DNA of 64,000 nt. Source: Lamprobacter modestohalophilus (GTDB taxonomy: Bacteria > Pseudomonadota > Gammaproteobacteria > Chromatiales > Chromatiaceae). Location: NCBI RefSeq assembly GCF_016583905.1, contig NZ_NRRY01000030.1:1-64000 (forward strand). The letters run 5' to 3'. Shown here in pieces: positions 7,623 through 16,344 of the stretch; the stretch's first letter is position 1, and the number at the start of each line of letters is the position of its first letter. The notes under the pieces are model-generated. The model was not told the origin of the DNA and did no database searches. It saw only the letters and a program-made list of their open reading frames with translations. The position numbers and the translations under genes were made by a program.

Positions 7623-9347
7623 TTGCGCAAACCGCCGCCACTGGCCCCTCGGTTCGTTTTTCGACCACCATCACCTTGGCTGGGCAACCTGCTCGTCTTC
7701 GGCTTCTTGATCGCGCTGACGATCATGGCTTTTTTTCTACAGACGCGCGCCGCTGAGCAGCGCTTTGTTCTCGCAGCGGCCGAGCATACCCGCCTGCTCG
7801 CCGATGCGGTGCGGCTCTATGCGCGGGGGGCGGTCCTTGCGGGCGAGGCGACCGACCAGATCTTGACCACCTTATTAGGCAACAGTGCGCGCTTTGTGGT
7901 CTATCTGGACGACATCGAGCCGTTCACCGCTGAGGAATTGACCGCATTTGCCGATGAATCTGGGCTTGCGATGATTCGCATCCTGCGCAGTGCGTCTGAA
8001 GAGATCGAGGCACGCCGTCCTAATGGACCGCTTAGCGCATCCTCCGGTCAGAGGCTCGATGACGATGACAGCGTGACAATGCTTAGAAAGGGGCTTAATG
8101 GGGCTAGGCCTTGGGTTCAGGGTCCACCAGATCGATACCAAGACCTCGCTCTGTCGTGCCTGCCGCTAGAGCAGCTCCGGCGACTCTCGAAGGGTGGGGG
8201 GGTTCTATTCAGTGTGCCACGGCCAGAAGGACGCCCGGGGTGCGCCATGGTGGTCTTGGAGAGTTCGGCCGTGGAGGCGCTGCGCGCCGCGATCAGTGTT
8301 CAGCAAGCCCTTGAATCGGTCAGGCAGCTCGCGCGGGTGCGCGCCGTTCGGCTCGAAGGCATGCCACGGCCAATCCACGGCCAGCAGGACAACGCACTGA
8401 TCGCCCCTCCCCAAGTCCGGCTTGTCGATTCCACCGATGGTGGGATCTTTGCCGAGGTTCGCACGCCGGTCGCCGGGGCCGAGCTCGTTCTGCTGCTCGA
8501 TGGTATCGAGCTCCAGCAGCGGCGCAGCGAGCTCTGGCTGGCCTTCGCGGCCTTCCTGCTGACCCTCTTGGTGACTGGGGCGCTCGGCACCTGGCTGTTG
8601 GTGAAGGTTCAAGACGCCCATGAGCGCGAGTTGCGTGCCTACGAGCGGCGCCTCTCGGTCCAACGTGAAGAGGCAAGCCTCGGGCGGGCAGCCAGCACCA
8701 TCGCACATGAGATGCGCAATCCGCTGAATGCGATCGGCCTCGGGCTCCAACGTCTGCAGTTGGAGGCGGCCGAGTTGACAGCTCCGCACCGCGACCTGAT
8801 CGACCGTGTGATGCAGGCCGTGCAGCACACCAACGGCACCATCAGCGGCTTACTCGCCTATGCCCGGCCAGGGCAGCAGCGGCGCGAGCCGGTCGACCTC
8901 GCACGCCTGGTCAACGAGGCATGGCCTCTGTACGAGCGTCTCTTAACGCAACAAGGCGCCCAAATCGCTCTGGAGCTCCCTTCCGAGGCCTGGGTCATCG
9001 GGGACCCGGAGCAGCTGCGGCGGGCGCTAGACAATCTGCTCGCCAATGCCCGGGAGGCGTTACCGCTTGCAGGTCGGTTAGAACTGACCTTGACCCGCGA
9101 TGAAAACATCTGGTGTCTCAGTCTTACTAACGACGGCCTGCTACCCCAAACGCAACCGCTGGAGCGCCTAATCGAACCCTGGTATACAACCAAAGCCAAT
9201 GGCACCGGCCTAGGGCTTGCCATTGTGCGCCGCATCTTGAACGCGCACGAGGGCGAGCTCAGGCTTGATGAGCCGGTACCGGGGCGGTTTAGGGTCAGCT
9301 TCCTGCTACCCGCGGTACCGGCTTCAGGAGGTCAGCGGACTCAGTAA
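7623..9347 (+). CDS. Membrane sensor histidine kinase, NtrB/ZraS-like
   Basis: A 574-residue kinase starting at TTG, with GGAGG about twelve bases upstream. It has a transmembrane helix at about 20-40, a large periplasmic sensor region (about 45-285), a second helix near 300-320, the H box STIAHEMRNPLNAIG (His near 360), the N box LRRALDNLLANAREAL (near 465) and the G box GTGLGLAIV (near 525). The short cytoplasmic part without PAS and the H-box type match kinases that pair with NtrC-family regulators. It is therefore the best candidate partner of the regulator at 4015, the two genes bracketing the sigma-54 promoter and its exported products. Confidence 0.9.
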   Translation: MRKPPPLAPRFVFRPPSPWLGNLLVFGFLIALTIMAFFLQTRAAEQRFVLAAAEHTRLLADAVRLYARGAVLAGEATDQILTTLLGNSARFVVYLDDIEPFTAEELTAFADESGLAMIRILRSASEEIEARRPNGPLSASSGQRLDDDDSVTMLRKGLNGARPWVQGPPDRYQDLALSCLPLEQLRRLSKGGGVLFSVPRPEGRPGCAMVVLESSAVEALRAAISVQQALESVRQLARVRAVRLEGMPRPIHGQQDNALIAPPQVRLVDSTDGGIFAEVRTPVAGAELVLLLDGIELQQRRSELWLAFAAFLLTLLVTGALGTWLLVKVQDAHERELRAYERRLSVQREEASLGRAASTIAHEMRNPLNAIGLGLQRLQLEAAELTAPHRDLIDRVMQAVQHTNGTISGLLAYARPGQQRREPVDLARLVNEAWPLYERLLTQQGAQIALELPSEAWVIGDPEQLRRALDNLLANAREALPLAGRLELTLTRDENIWCLSLTNDGLLPQTQPLERLIEPWYTTKANGTGLGLAIVRRILNAHEGELRLDEPVPGRFRVSFLLPAVPASGGQRTQ

Positions 9348-9479
9348 TGGCTTCCCCCAGCTTTCTCCCTTTTCTGCAACTTGGTGCGGATAAAGGAGCT
9401 GCCATCTCGTTCGAACAGGTAGTTGACGAGCTTACCTCGGAAGTTGACGAGTCAGCCGCTTTGCGCGCGCGCTCGAAGG

Positions 9480-9640
9480 CTTCGATATCACCGCCGATCT
9501 GCCGGTGCTGATCGAGCTGCTTGGCAACCTGCTCAACAACAACGCCTGCAAATGGGCGAACAGCAAGGTGCATTGGCGGCTTAAGCTCGGGCGGTTACCG
9601 AGTCTAGGCAGTTTCCGCGCAAGCGTCGAATGGCCTGGCG
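9480..9640 (+). pseudogene. Decayed fragment of the sensor kinase at the window's left edge
   Basis: Three blocks match the kinase ending at 1330. 9480-9520 matches 836-880 (phase FDI.ADLPVLIELL), 9520-9575 matches 969-1025 (GNLL.NNACKWANS.VHW), and 9578-9635 matches 1202-1255 (KLGRLPSLGSFRASVE). The intervening parts, including DDGPG and the GHGLGL box, are deleted, and no start is present. This is non-functional debris. The rest of the 9348-9750 interval holds no gene that I can support. Confidence 0.7.
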
Positions 9641-9750
9641 TGCTGGGCGCCGATGTCGCGTCGGCTTGAGATTGTTCAGTCTCTTGAGCGGCGACGCGCG
9701 ATGTCTGTTAGGACGTAGCTAACTGGAGCAGTGTCTGCAAGCGAGCACCA

Positions 9751-10239
9751 TCACTCAAAGTGGCTCTCGATGATTCGCTCGACATAAGGCAAGCTGGCAA
9801 GCTGTTGCAAGATGCTCGCAAAGTCGAGCTGATGGGTATGGCCGATGACCAGCGTTTGATCGGGAGCACAGCCGATGCGTCCGCGCGAGGCAGTGAAGAA
9901 CTGGGCGCTCGGGTCGATGTCCTTGATTTCTTTGGTCTGAAGCTCGCCGGTAGGGATACAGAATTCGTAGCTGAGGGCGCGCTTGCCATCGGGCGGTCCA
10001 ATGAGGCCATCAGCATCGAGTGCTGACAGATCGATGCCGAGTACTTGGTTCTCGGCTGAAGCTGAAGCCGAGGCTGATGCTTCGGCCGTGGCTGGGTCAG
10101 GGGCGTCTAACGGGTTGAGTGGCTCACCTGATAGCGATTGTCCCAGGGTGCCAAGCAGCAGCCCCAGAGAGAGCATCGGCAACAGCCGCCAGCATTGCGA
10201 GCCCCGATGTGGCCAGAGCCGCGAGGCGCCTGCGGCCAT
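9751..10239 (-). CDS. Hypothetical exported protein
   Basis: A 162-residue protein from the ATG at 10239; the same frame is open to 10368, but upstream codons look non-coding. An N-terminal hydrophobic stretch (LLPMLSLGLLLGTLGQSLSG) is a probable signal peptide. It is followed by an Ala/Ser/Glu linker and a compact C-terminal domain with two cysteines (EFCIPTGE and RIGCAPDQT) that could form a disulfide, and the segment LVIGHTHQLDFASILQQLASL. I recognise no family. It lies 3' of the deleted rtcB copy in the same orientation. Confidence 0.6.
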   Translation of the reverse strand: MAAGASRLWPHRGSQCWRLLPMLSLGLLLGTLGQSLSGEPLNPLDAPDPATAEASASASASAENQVLGIDLSALDADGLIGPPDGKRALSYEFCIPTGELQTKEIKDIDPSAQFFTASRGRIGCAPDQTLVIGHTHQLDFASILQQLASLPYVERIIESHFE

Positions 10240-10375
10240 AGCGCGCGATTCGCTCTGACATCTAGAGTTGGTAATCCCTAGATGCTCTGGATGCCCTAGA
10301 CGCCGGGCGGTTTCGACAATCCTTGTTCGGCTATTTCGACAATCAGCCTGGATGCTGCGATAGGGCATGACTCAC

Positions 10376-10945
10376 TCATCCCTTAACGCAGACGACCTGC
10401 TTGAGGGGCAACATGACCCAGACCCGGTTCGATTCATCCAGGCAGACCTCGATGAAATGGTTACCACCGCCTAAGGTACCGAGCTGATTGATCCAGTTGG
10501 AGAAGCGCCCGAAGGCCTTGAGCAGTTTGGGGTGTTTCTCGGTCAGGATCGCGAGCGGCGCGGCGAAGGGTTGGGCTGCCTCGGCAAGGGCGCGCTCGTC
10601 CTTGTGCTGATTGCGTCCGACGGTGACATCGCGGCTGATTTGGTCGAAGATCTTCTTCAGCAGCTTTTCATCGAGCTGCTCGGCGCTAAGCGAGGTGCGC
10701 GCCGCGGCCATGCCGCAGCCAATATCGACGCCGACCGCGGCCGGGATGATGGCTTTGTTCGTCGAGATGACGCTGCCGATGGTGGCGCCGATGCCGGCAT
10801 GCACATCGGGCATTGCGGCGACATGGTGATGGATGAACGGCAGCTTGGAGATGTTAACCAGCTGCTCGCGCGAGCGCGGGTCGAGCTCATCGGTCCAGAT
10901 CTTGACCGGCTTCTCGCCTTCGGTGATGACTTGTTTGATGGCCAT
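10376..10945 (-). pseudogene. rtcB: RtcB RNA ligase copy with a 209-codon internal deletion
   Basis: A 189-residue frame almost identical to the first ~180 residues of the intact RtcB at 20030-21226, joined in frame to that protein's last nine residues (LKQVVCVKG). The junction is VWVML|PLKQ. The part lost contains HSGSRGIG, the CHHN region and the AHGAGR histidine that is guanylylated in RtcB, so it cannot ligate RNA. The metal-site Cys of GVDIGCGM and GGGNH remain. The open frame and the intact start leave a small chance that a truncated protein is made. It is divergent from the QseB-like regulator. Confidence 0.85.
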
Positions 10946-10969
10946 GAGCTACTCCTCAGTTGAGCCTGC

Positions 10970-11002
10970 TTTCAGCTTGGTTTCAGCTTGGTTTCAGCTT
11001 CG
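10970..11002 (+). promoter_or_regulatory. Three perfect 11-bp direct repeats upstream of the QseB-like regulator
   Basis: TTTCAGCTTGG, TTTCAGCTTGG and TTTCAGCTTCG follow each other without gaps, 59 bp before the start codon at 11061. One-turn spacing suits tandem binding of an OmpR-family dimer, here probably autoregulation. Nearly the same two-unit repeat occurs at 35402. Confidence 0.65.
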
Positions 11003-11060
11003 GTTGTTACAGTTATCCCTTGCGTCGATGCCGCGGCCAGACCATGAAGATAAGGCGTTC

Positions 11061-11729
11061 ATGCGCATTCTGATTGTCGAAGACGACCCCTTGCTGGGGC
11101 CGGGGCTCAAGACCGGTCTCGCTCAAGATGGTTACGCTGCGGATTGGGTCCAGAATGCCGCGCTGGCGGCGCATGCGCTGCGGGTTGAGCATTTTGATGT
11201 CGCGGTGCTTGACTTGGGGCTTCCTGGTCGTGACGGTCTGTCGCTGTTGCGCGATCTTCGCACAAGCGGCCTGACGCTCCCGGTCCTGATTCTCACCGCC
11301 CGCGACACCGTGGCGGATAAGGTGGCCGGCCTGGATGCAGGTGCCGACGACTACCTGGCCAAACCCTTCGACCTGGACGAGTTGACCGCCCGCATCCGTG
11401 CCTTGACGCGTCGAGGCTCAGGCCATGCGACCCCGATGCTACGCGCGGGGTCCTTGCAGCTTGATACGCAAAAACGTTGCCTGAGCTTGGACGGTGAGAT
11501 CCTGCCGCTTTCGCCAAAGGAGTATGCCTTGGTCGAAACGCTGATCGCGAGGGCTGACCATGTGGTCCCGCGGGTGCGTCTGTTGGCGGCCGGCTATAGC
11601 TGGGATGACCAGCTCGAGAGCAACGCACTTGAGGTGCATATCCATCATCTGCGCGCCAAGCTCGGTAAAGAGCGCATCCTAACCGTGCGTGGTGTCGGCT
11701 ACATCCTCGTCTCTGATCCATCGCCCTGA
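11061..11729 (+). CDS. OmpR-family response regulator, QseB/PmrA-like
   Basis: A 222-residue regulator. The receiver has ED at 7-8, phospho-acceptor Asp51 (VAVLDLGLPGRDG) and Lys in LAKPF. The winged helix has PLSPKEYALVETLI and ends in RGVGYIL, as in QseB/PmrA. The start is the ATG at 11061; upstream codons of the open frame overlap the repeats and are non-coding. The gene is followed seven bases later by its kinase. Tandem 11-bp repeats in front of it, and similar ones before cytochrome operons, suggest that it governs the redox genes of this region. Known SHP/DHC loci are, to my knowledge, often next to QseBC-like pairs. Confidence 0.93.
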   Translation: MRILIVEDDPLLGPGLKTGLAQDGYAADWVQNAALAAHALRVEHFDVAVLDLGLPGRDGLSLLRDLRTSGLTLPVLILTARDTVADKVAGLDAGADDYLAKPFDLDELTARIRALTRRGSGHATPMLRAGSLQLDTQKRCLSLDGEILPLSPKEYALVETLIARADHVVPRVRLLAAGYSWDDQLESNALEVHIHHLRAKLGKERILTVRGVGYILVSDPSP

Positions 11730-11736
11730 GCTCAAC

Positions 11737-13080
11737 ATGAGTTCAATCAGACGCCGGCTGTTGCTGACCCTGTTCGTCGTCTGGGTGACGATCTGGATCG
11801 CGGTCGCCGTCGTTTCGGTGGATCGCGCCAATCACGAGGTGGGTGAGCTGATGGATGCTCAGTTGGCACAGACTGCCCATGTGCTGAGACAGATCACCCA
11901 TGCTGGCAACCTGCCCAATGTCGTCAGCACAGCGCAGAGGCTATCGCCGGTCGGCCACGCCTACGAGTCGATGATCAGTTTCCAGCTCTGGCGTGGCGGC
12001 AGGCTCATCAGCCGCTTTGGCGCGGCACCTGAAGAGCCGCTTGGCCAGGCTCCGGGGTTCTCCAATAAGGTGATCGCCGATGCGCGGTGGCGCGTGTTCG
12101 GACTGTCGAATCAAGAGACGGGCGAGGCCCTCTACGTCGGCCAGAGCTACGCCATCCGCCAGGAGCTGATCGAGTATCTAACGCTCCACGCCCTGCGTCC
12201 GATCCTCTGGTCGATGCCGCTGGCCGTGCTCTTGATCTGGCTCGCTGTAACCGACGGGCTGCGTCCGCTGCGGCGCCTCAGAAGCCAGATCACGCATCGC
12301 TCGGCCGACCAGCTCGATCCGATCGAAATGCGCAGCATCCCGACTGAGATTCGCCCGTTGACCGCAGCGCTCAACGGACTCATGAAGCGGCTGGATCGGG
12401 CACTGGCGGCTGAGCGTCATTTTGCCGCCGATGCCTCCCACGAGCTGCGTACCCCATTCGCCGCCATTCGCACGCACGCACAGATCGCCCAGCGCAGCAA
12501 AGATGCACAAGAGCGTCATGAGGCTCTAGCGCAGCTGATCCGCGGCATCGACCGAGCGAGCCATTTGATCTCGCAGCTGCTCATTCTCTCGCGCCTGCAC
12601 CATCGGGTTAACGATGGCGAGACAACGAGCTGCTCCCTTGTCGCAATAGCCGCTCAGGTCGTTGAGGAGAAGTTGATGGTTGCGCGAACCGGGGAGATTG
12701 CCTTGACGCTTAACACACCACCTGGCGAGGACGCGCTGATCGACATCCCACCGTCACCGCTCTCGATCCTGATCGGCAACCTGTTGGACAACGCCATCAA
12801 GTTCAGCCAGAGGGGCGGCGAGGTCCGGGTGATCGTCTTGGGAAGACGCGACCATCTCCTGCTCCATGTCATCGACTCCGGGCCCGGCATCCCCGCCGCG
12901 GACCGCGCTCGTGTCTTCGATCGCTTCTATCGACCGGTCGGCCAGAGCAAGCCCGGCGCCGGGCTTGGGCTCTCGATCGTACGTCGTATCTGCGATCTCT
13001 ACGACGCCGACATCGAGCTTCTTGATGCCGAGAGCAGCTCGGGACTGCTCGTGGAACTCCGCTTTCGCCGATCATCTTGA
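11737..13080 (+). CDS. QseC-like sensor histidine kinase
   Basis: A 447-residue membrane kinase with the QseC-type N-terminus SIRRRLLLTLFVVWV and the motif LMDAQLAQTAHVLRQI, a periplasmic sensor (about 35-155), a second helix near 160-175, a HAMP region, the H box ASHELRTPFAAIR (His near 233), the N box LIGNLLDNAIKFS (near 345), GPGIP and GAGLGLSIVRRI (near 407). It is in an operon with the regulator upstream. QseC-family kinases sense catecholamines or metals in some species; the signal here is unknown. A ~290-bp gap with a CTTAAG repeat follows before the decaheme gene. Confidence 0.92.
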   Translation: MSSIRRRLLLTLFVVWVTIWIAVAVVSVDRANHEVGELMDAQLAQTAHVLRQITHAGNLPNVVSTAQRLSPVGHAYESMISFQLWRGGRLISRFGAAPEEPLGQAPGFSNKVIADARWRVFGLSNQETGEALYVGQSYAIRQELIEYLTLHALRPILWSMPLAVLLIWLAVTDGLRPLRRLRSQITHRSADQLDPIEMRSIPTEIRPLTAALNGLMKRLDRALAAERHFAADASHELRTPFAAIRTHAQIAQRSKDAQERHEALAQLIRGIDRASHLISQLLILSRLHHRVNDGETTSCSLVAIAAQVVEEKLMVARTGEIALTLNTPPGEDALIDIPPSPLSILIGNLLDNAIKFSQRGGEVRVIVLGRRDHLLLHVIDSGPGIPAADRARVFDRFYRPVGQSKPGAGLGLSIVRRICDLYDADIELLDAESSSGLLVELRFRRSS

Positions 13081-13172
13081 GCCAACATTGCTCGCTATAG
13101 CGGCTTTTGGAACCCACAGTCGCTTGCACTCTCCTCGGCCCAGTGCCGCTTCTTCGAATAACGCACTTCTTT

Positions 13173-13190
13173 CTTAAGGTTTTCTTAAGG
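13173..13190 (+). promoter_or_regulatory. CTTAAGG direct repeat with 11-bp spacing
   Basis: CTTAAGG occurs at 13173 and 13184, giving CTTAAG-N5-CTTAAG, which fits the PmrA/QseB-type box pattern known from enterobacteria. It lies about 180 bp before the decaheme cytochrome gene and just after the QseBC-like pair. I infer direct control of the cytochrome. Confidence 0.5.
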
Positions 13191-13367
13191 CGGGCCTGGT
13201 TAGGGTGCAGCTTGGAGAAGAATCTGAAATGGCACTCCAGCCGCAGCACTGAATCACTGACGCCGGCCCAGTCGCGGGTCTCGCAGACCACGGAAGCCAC
13301 GGAAGCAGCCATCTGCGATGGGTGTGCATAGAGCCGCTGCGGCGTTAACGATCGAGAGGTGAGCCTA

Positions 13368-16058
13368 ATGAAAACTGTCGAAGAGCACCAAGTACCGGGC
13401 ACGCTGCCCTGGCGCCAGAAGCGATGGCACTTGCAGGCACTGCTAGTTTTGGCCGCGCTTGCCACCCTGGCGTTTCTATCGCCGGCTATGGTCTATGCCG
13501 ATGACGACGATGACGACGACCACCACCACCACGATCGCGACGATTCCAGCGGCCAGATCGTCATCGAACGCGCCTCCTGGGACCGCGAAGAGCGCCGTCT
13601 GCGCGTCTCGGGGACCGCTGCTTCCCGATCACGCGTCACCTTGGTCAATGCCTATGACCCTGAACAGCGGCTCGACCGCGATGAGGCCGAGGGCAGCGAT
13701 GGCTCCTGGTCGATTAAGGAGGAGCGCCCCAGCCCGGTACCCTGCCGGGTGCGCGCCATCCAATCCGACGGCCAGACGGCCGAGCGTGATGTCTATCGCG
13801 CCCCCTCTGATTGCGCGCCCAACGGCTCCGGAGGCGGCGGCGATCAAGCCCCGACGGCGAATGCCAACGGCCCCTACAGCGGCTTGCCTGGCACGGCAAT
13901 CAACTTTAGTAGTGCCGGCTCGAGCGATCCGAATGGAAACATCGCCAGCTACGCTTGGACCTTCGGCGATGGCGGCACCAGCACCGACGCCAATCCAAGC
14001 CATGCCTATGGGACAACCGGTAGCTATCAGGTGACCTTGGCTGTCACCGACAACGACGGCATGACCTCGAGCCCGTCGACCACAACGGCGGCCGTCTCCG
14101 ACACTCCCGTCGTCGGCTGCACCTCGCCCATCTCCGAGCACTGCAACATCACAGCCTACACCGGCCCCGAGGTCTGCGTGGCCTGCCATGAGAGCGAGGC
14201 GCGCGATATGCACGGCTCGGTGCACTATCAGCAGGGCGGTGCCTTCGACTTCGTTACCAATATCCCGGGCTACTTTGCCGCCGCTGGCGAGCGCCCGGCG
14301 AAGGCTGCCGGCGATCTGGTCGCCACCGGGATCAACACCTACTGCGGCACCCACGAGAACTCACCGCGCTTTACCTGCGCCGGTTGTCATGTCGGCAACG
14401 GCCGCTTCCCGATGGCCCAGTCCCAGTTTGAACTGCTCGACCCAGCCTCCGCCGAGGCCCATGCTCAACTGGCCAACATCGACTGCCTGACCTGCCACCA
14501 GGAGGTCTACAAACGCTTCCCGGACTGGACCGCGAATGGCTTGGGCTTCGAGAATTTCTCGCTACTGAACATGGCCGAAGACGCCGATGGGCATCTCGTC
14601 CGATCCGATTATGACTCGGTCCTGCGCACCGGCTTCTCCGGCATACCCAGGGTCGACCTCACCACTGGCGACTTCCAGTTCCTGCCGGCCGGCAGCGACA
14701 CCCTTCCGCCCGAGGTGCCGATGACACCCATGGCCCTCACCACCCTGCAAGCGGCCCAGAACGTCCATGCCACCACGCGCATGTCCTGTCTGAGCTGCCA
14801 CGCGGGAGCAGGCGGCGGTGACGGCACCAAGCGTGGCGACATGGCCAAGGAGAACGCGAACCCCAGCATCACGCTCGACATGCACATGAGCCCGCAGGGT
14901 GAGGATATGACGTGCTCGGATTGCCACAACGCCGAAGGTGCCTTTGGCGAGGGGCACCGCATGCGCGGTCGCGGTCTCGACCTCCGATCCAATGACGTGG
15001 CCGAGCGCTTCACCTGTGAGACCGGTGGCTGCCACGACGAACGCCCGCATGACGACTTCAGCAGCACCGATGGTGGCAGCCGCGACAAGCACGCCATGAG
15101 GGTCGCCTGTCAGACCTGCCACATCCCGGCCTACGCCAAGGCCAATGTCGGCACCGAGGTCGCGCGCGACTGGCAAGACCCGCACCCTTCAGCGGCGGCC
15201 TGCAACGGACGTGGCGGCTGGCTGCCGCGCGAGGACAAGGGCGGCCTCGGCGCCGCGTCGCTGGTCCCAACCTATGCCTGGTTCGATGGCACCAGCGAGG
15301 TGCTCTATCTCGAAGAGTCCCTGGATGGCGTGCCGACGGTGCCGCTCGATGCGACCGTTGCGGCGAGCTTCGCCGGCAACTTCAACCCCGGTGATCCCGC
15401 CTACGTGCTCGGTCAGCCCAACGGCGATGTGTCCAGCGCGACAGCCAAGCTCTATCCGATGAAGCCGCACTGGAGCAAGCTGGCTCGCAATGAGCTGGAC
15501 AACAGGTTGGTCGGCCATTCCACCTTCGAGTTCTTCCGCACCGGCAGCTTCTGTCGCGCCGTCGCGGTCGGCCTCGGCCTGGACGAGCCCAACGCCCTGG
15601 TCAGCAGCGTCTGCACTGGCATTCCGGGCGACCTGGAAATGCCGCCAAACACCTCGATCGTGCCAGTCTTCACCTACCAGACCATCAATCATGGCGTCGA
15701 GCCCGAGGACAATGCCCTCGGCGGTGATGCGCGCGGCTGCGGCTCCTGTCACGCCGGACTGAGCGGTGGCCCCCGTCAGCTCGATCTGGCCGGCCTTGGC
15801 TATGGACTCAGAACCCTGCCAAGCGCGGTCATCGAGACGCGCGAGACCAACCTGAACGGCAATCTGGACGCCATCTGCACCCAATGCCACGACAACGAGC
15901 ACGAGGATCGTGACTTCAATGGGGTGCACGAGCGCCACGTCCGCGAAGAGGGCAAGGACTGCGCCGCCTGTCACAATTTCTCTCGGCCCGAGCGGGGCTT
16001 GACGCTGAGTCGCGGGGAGCAAGACAGCGAGGATGATGCAGTCGAGCGCGACGACTAG
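13368..16058 (+). CDS. Exported PKD-domain decaheme cytochrome c
   Basis: An 896-residue electron-transfer protein. Order: signal peptide (LQALLVLAALATLAFLSPAM), an Asp/His-rich stretch right behind it, a small beta domain (IVIERASWDREERRLRVSG), a PKD domain (about 160-245, with SYAWTFGDGG and YQVTLAVTDNDG), then the multiheme part. Nine CxxCH sites are visible (CVACH, CAGCH, CLTCH, CLSCH, CSDCH, CQTCH, CGSCH, CTQCH, CAACH) plus one spaced CX4CH (CETGGCH), so ten hemes are expected. The start is the ATG at 13368 with GAGAGGTGAG upstream. It acts outside the cytoplasmic membrane, perhaps at the surface. The substrate is unknown; an octaheme-reductase relationship cannot be judged by eye. Confidence 0.88.
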   Translation: MKTVEEHQVPGTLPWRQKRWHLQALLVLAALATLAFLSPAMVYADDDDDDDHHHHDRDDSSGQIVIERASWDREERRLRVSGTAASRSRVTLVNAYDPEQRLDRDEAEGSDGSWSIKEERPSPVPCRVRAIQSDGQTAERDVYRAPSDCAPNGSGGGGDQAPTANANGPYSGLPGTAINFSSAGSSDPNGNIASYAWTFGDGGTSTDANPSHAYGTTGSYQVTLAVTDNDGMTSSPSTTTAAVSDTPVVGCTSPISEHCNITAYTGPEVCVACHESEARDMHGSVHYQQGGAFDFVTNIPGYFAAAGERPAKAAGDLVATGINTYCGTHENSPRFTCAGCHVGNGRFPMAQSQFELLDPASAEAHAQLANIDCLTCHQEVYKRFPDWTANGLGFENFSLLNMAEDADGHLVRSDYDSVLRTGFSGIPRVDLTTGDFQFLPAGSDTLPPEVPMTPMALTTLQAAQNVHATTRMSCLSCHAGAGGGDGTKRGDMAKENANPSITLDMHMSPQGEDMTCSDCHNAEGAFGEGHRMRGRGLDLRSNDVAERFTCETGGCHDERPHDDFSSTDGGSRDKHAMRVACQTCHIPAYAKANVGTEVARDWQDPHPSAAACNGRGGWLPREDKGGLGAASLVPTYAWFDGTSEVLYLEESLDGVPTVPLDATVAASFAGNFNPGDPAYVLGQPNGDVSSATAKLYPMKPHWSKLARNELDNRLVGHSTFEFFRTGSFCRAVAVGLGLDEPNALVSSVCTGIPGDLEMPPNTSIVPVFTYQTINHGVEPEDNALGGDARGCGSCHAGLSGGPRQLDLAGLGYGLRTLPSAVIETRETNLNGNLDAICTQCHDNEHEDRDFNGVHERHVREEGKDCAACHNFSRPERGLTLSRGEQDSEDDAVERDD

Positions 16059-16066
16059 CCTGTCGA

Positions 16067-16095
16067 TGTCTGCGGCGCGACCAGCGCCGCAGACA
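16067..16095 (+). terminator. Strong stem-loop after the decaheme gene
   Basis: TGTCTGCGGCGC and GCGCCGCAGACA form a perfect 12-bp stem with a 5-nt loop, nine bases after the stop codon. No T-run follows, so it may stabilise the transcript's 3' end rather than terminate by itself. Confidence 0.6.
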
Positions 16096-16187
16096 GGGGA
16101 CAGCATCCAGTGTTTAGAATGACAACCCCAGAAGCTCGCGCCAGCGCATGCCTGGCCAGCCGCTTTGCGCGCGCTCGAAAGGCTTGT

Positions 16188-16286
16188 TCACCACTTTATG
16201 CACAACACCTGCTTGAGGGTGTGCACCACCTCGACGAGAGCGGCGGCCTGCGTCTTGTCGATGCAGACCTTCTGCATGCACCTCCG
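16188..16286 (-). pseudogene. Remnant of an rtcB 3' end
   Basis: Minus-strand translation gives CIDKTQAAALVEVVHTLKQV followed by LCIKW and a stop at 16188. It parallels the intact RtcB C-terminus (IDQVMANQTDLVEVVHTLKQV, then VCVKG). No further upstream part of rtcB is recognisable. The adjoining bases 16157-16185 share the sequence CAGCCGCTTTGCGCGCG with the debris at 9455-9480. The rest of the 16096-16344 gap holds no supported gene. Confidence 0.65.
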
Positions 16287-16344
16287 GCTGTTCCGGCTAC
16301 TTGGCGTAGTCGACTATGGCCTGCTGGTCAGACCCCAAGTGCTC

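Noticed and set aside
16067-16095. Small RNA or attenuator
   Set aside because: The hairpin lies directly after a stop codon, so a 3' stem-loop is the simpler reading.
15189-16106. 305-codon open frame on the minus strand
   Set aside because: Antisense to the decaheme cytochrome; no start signal or motif.
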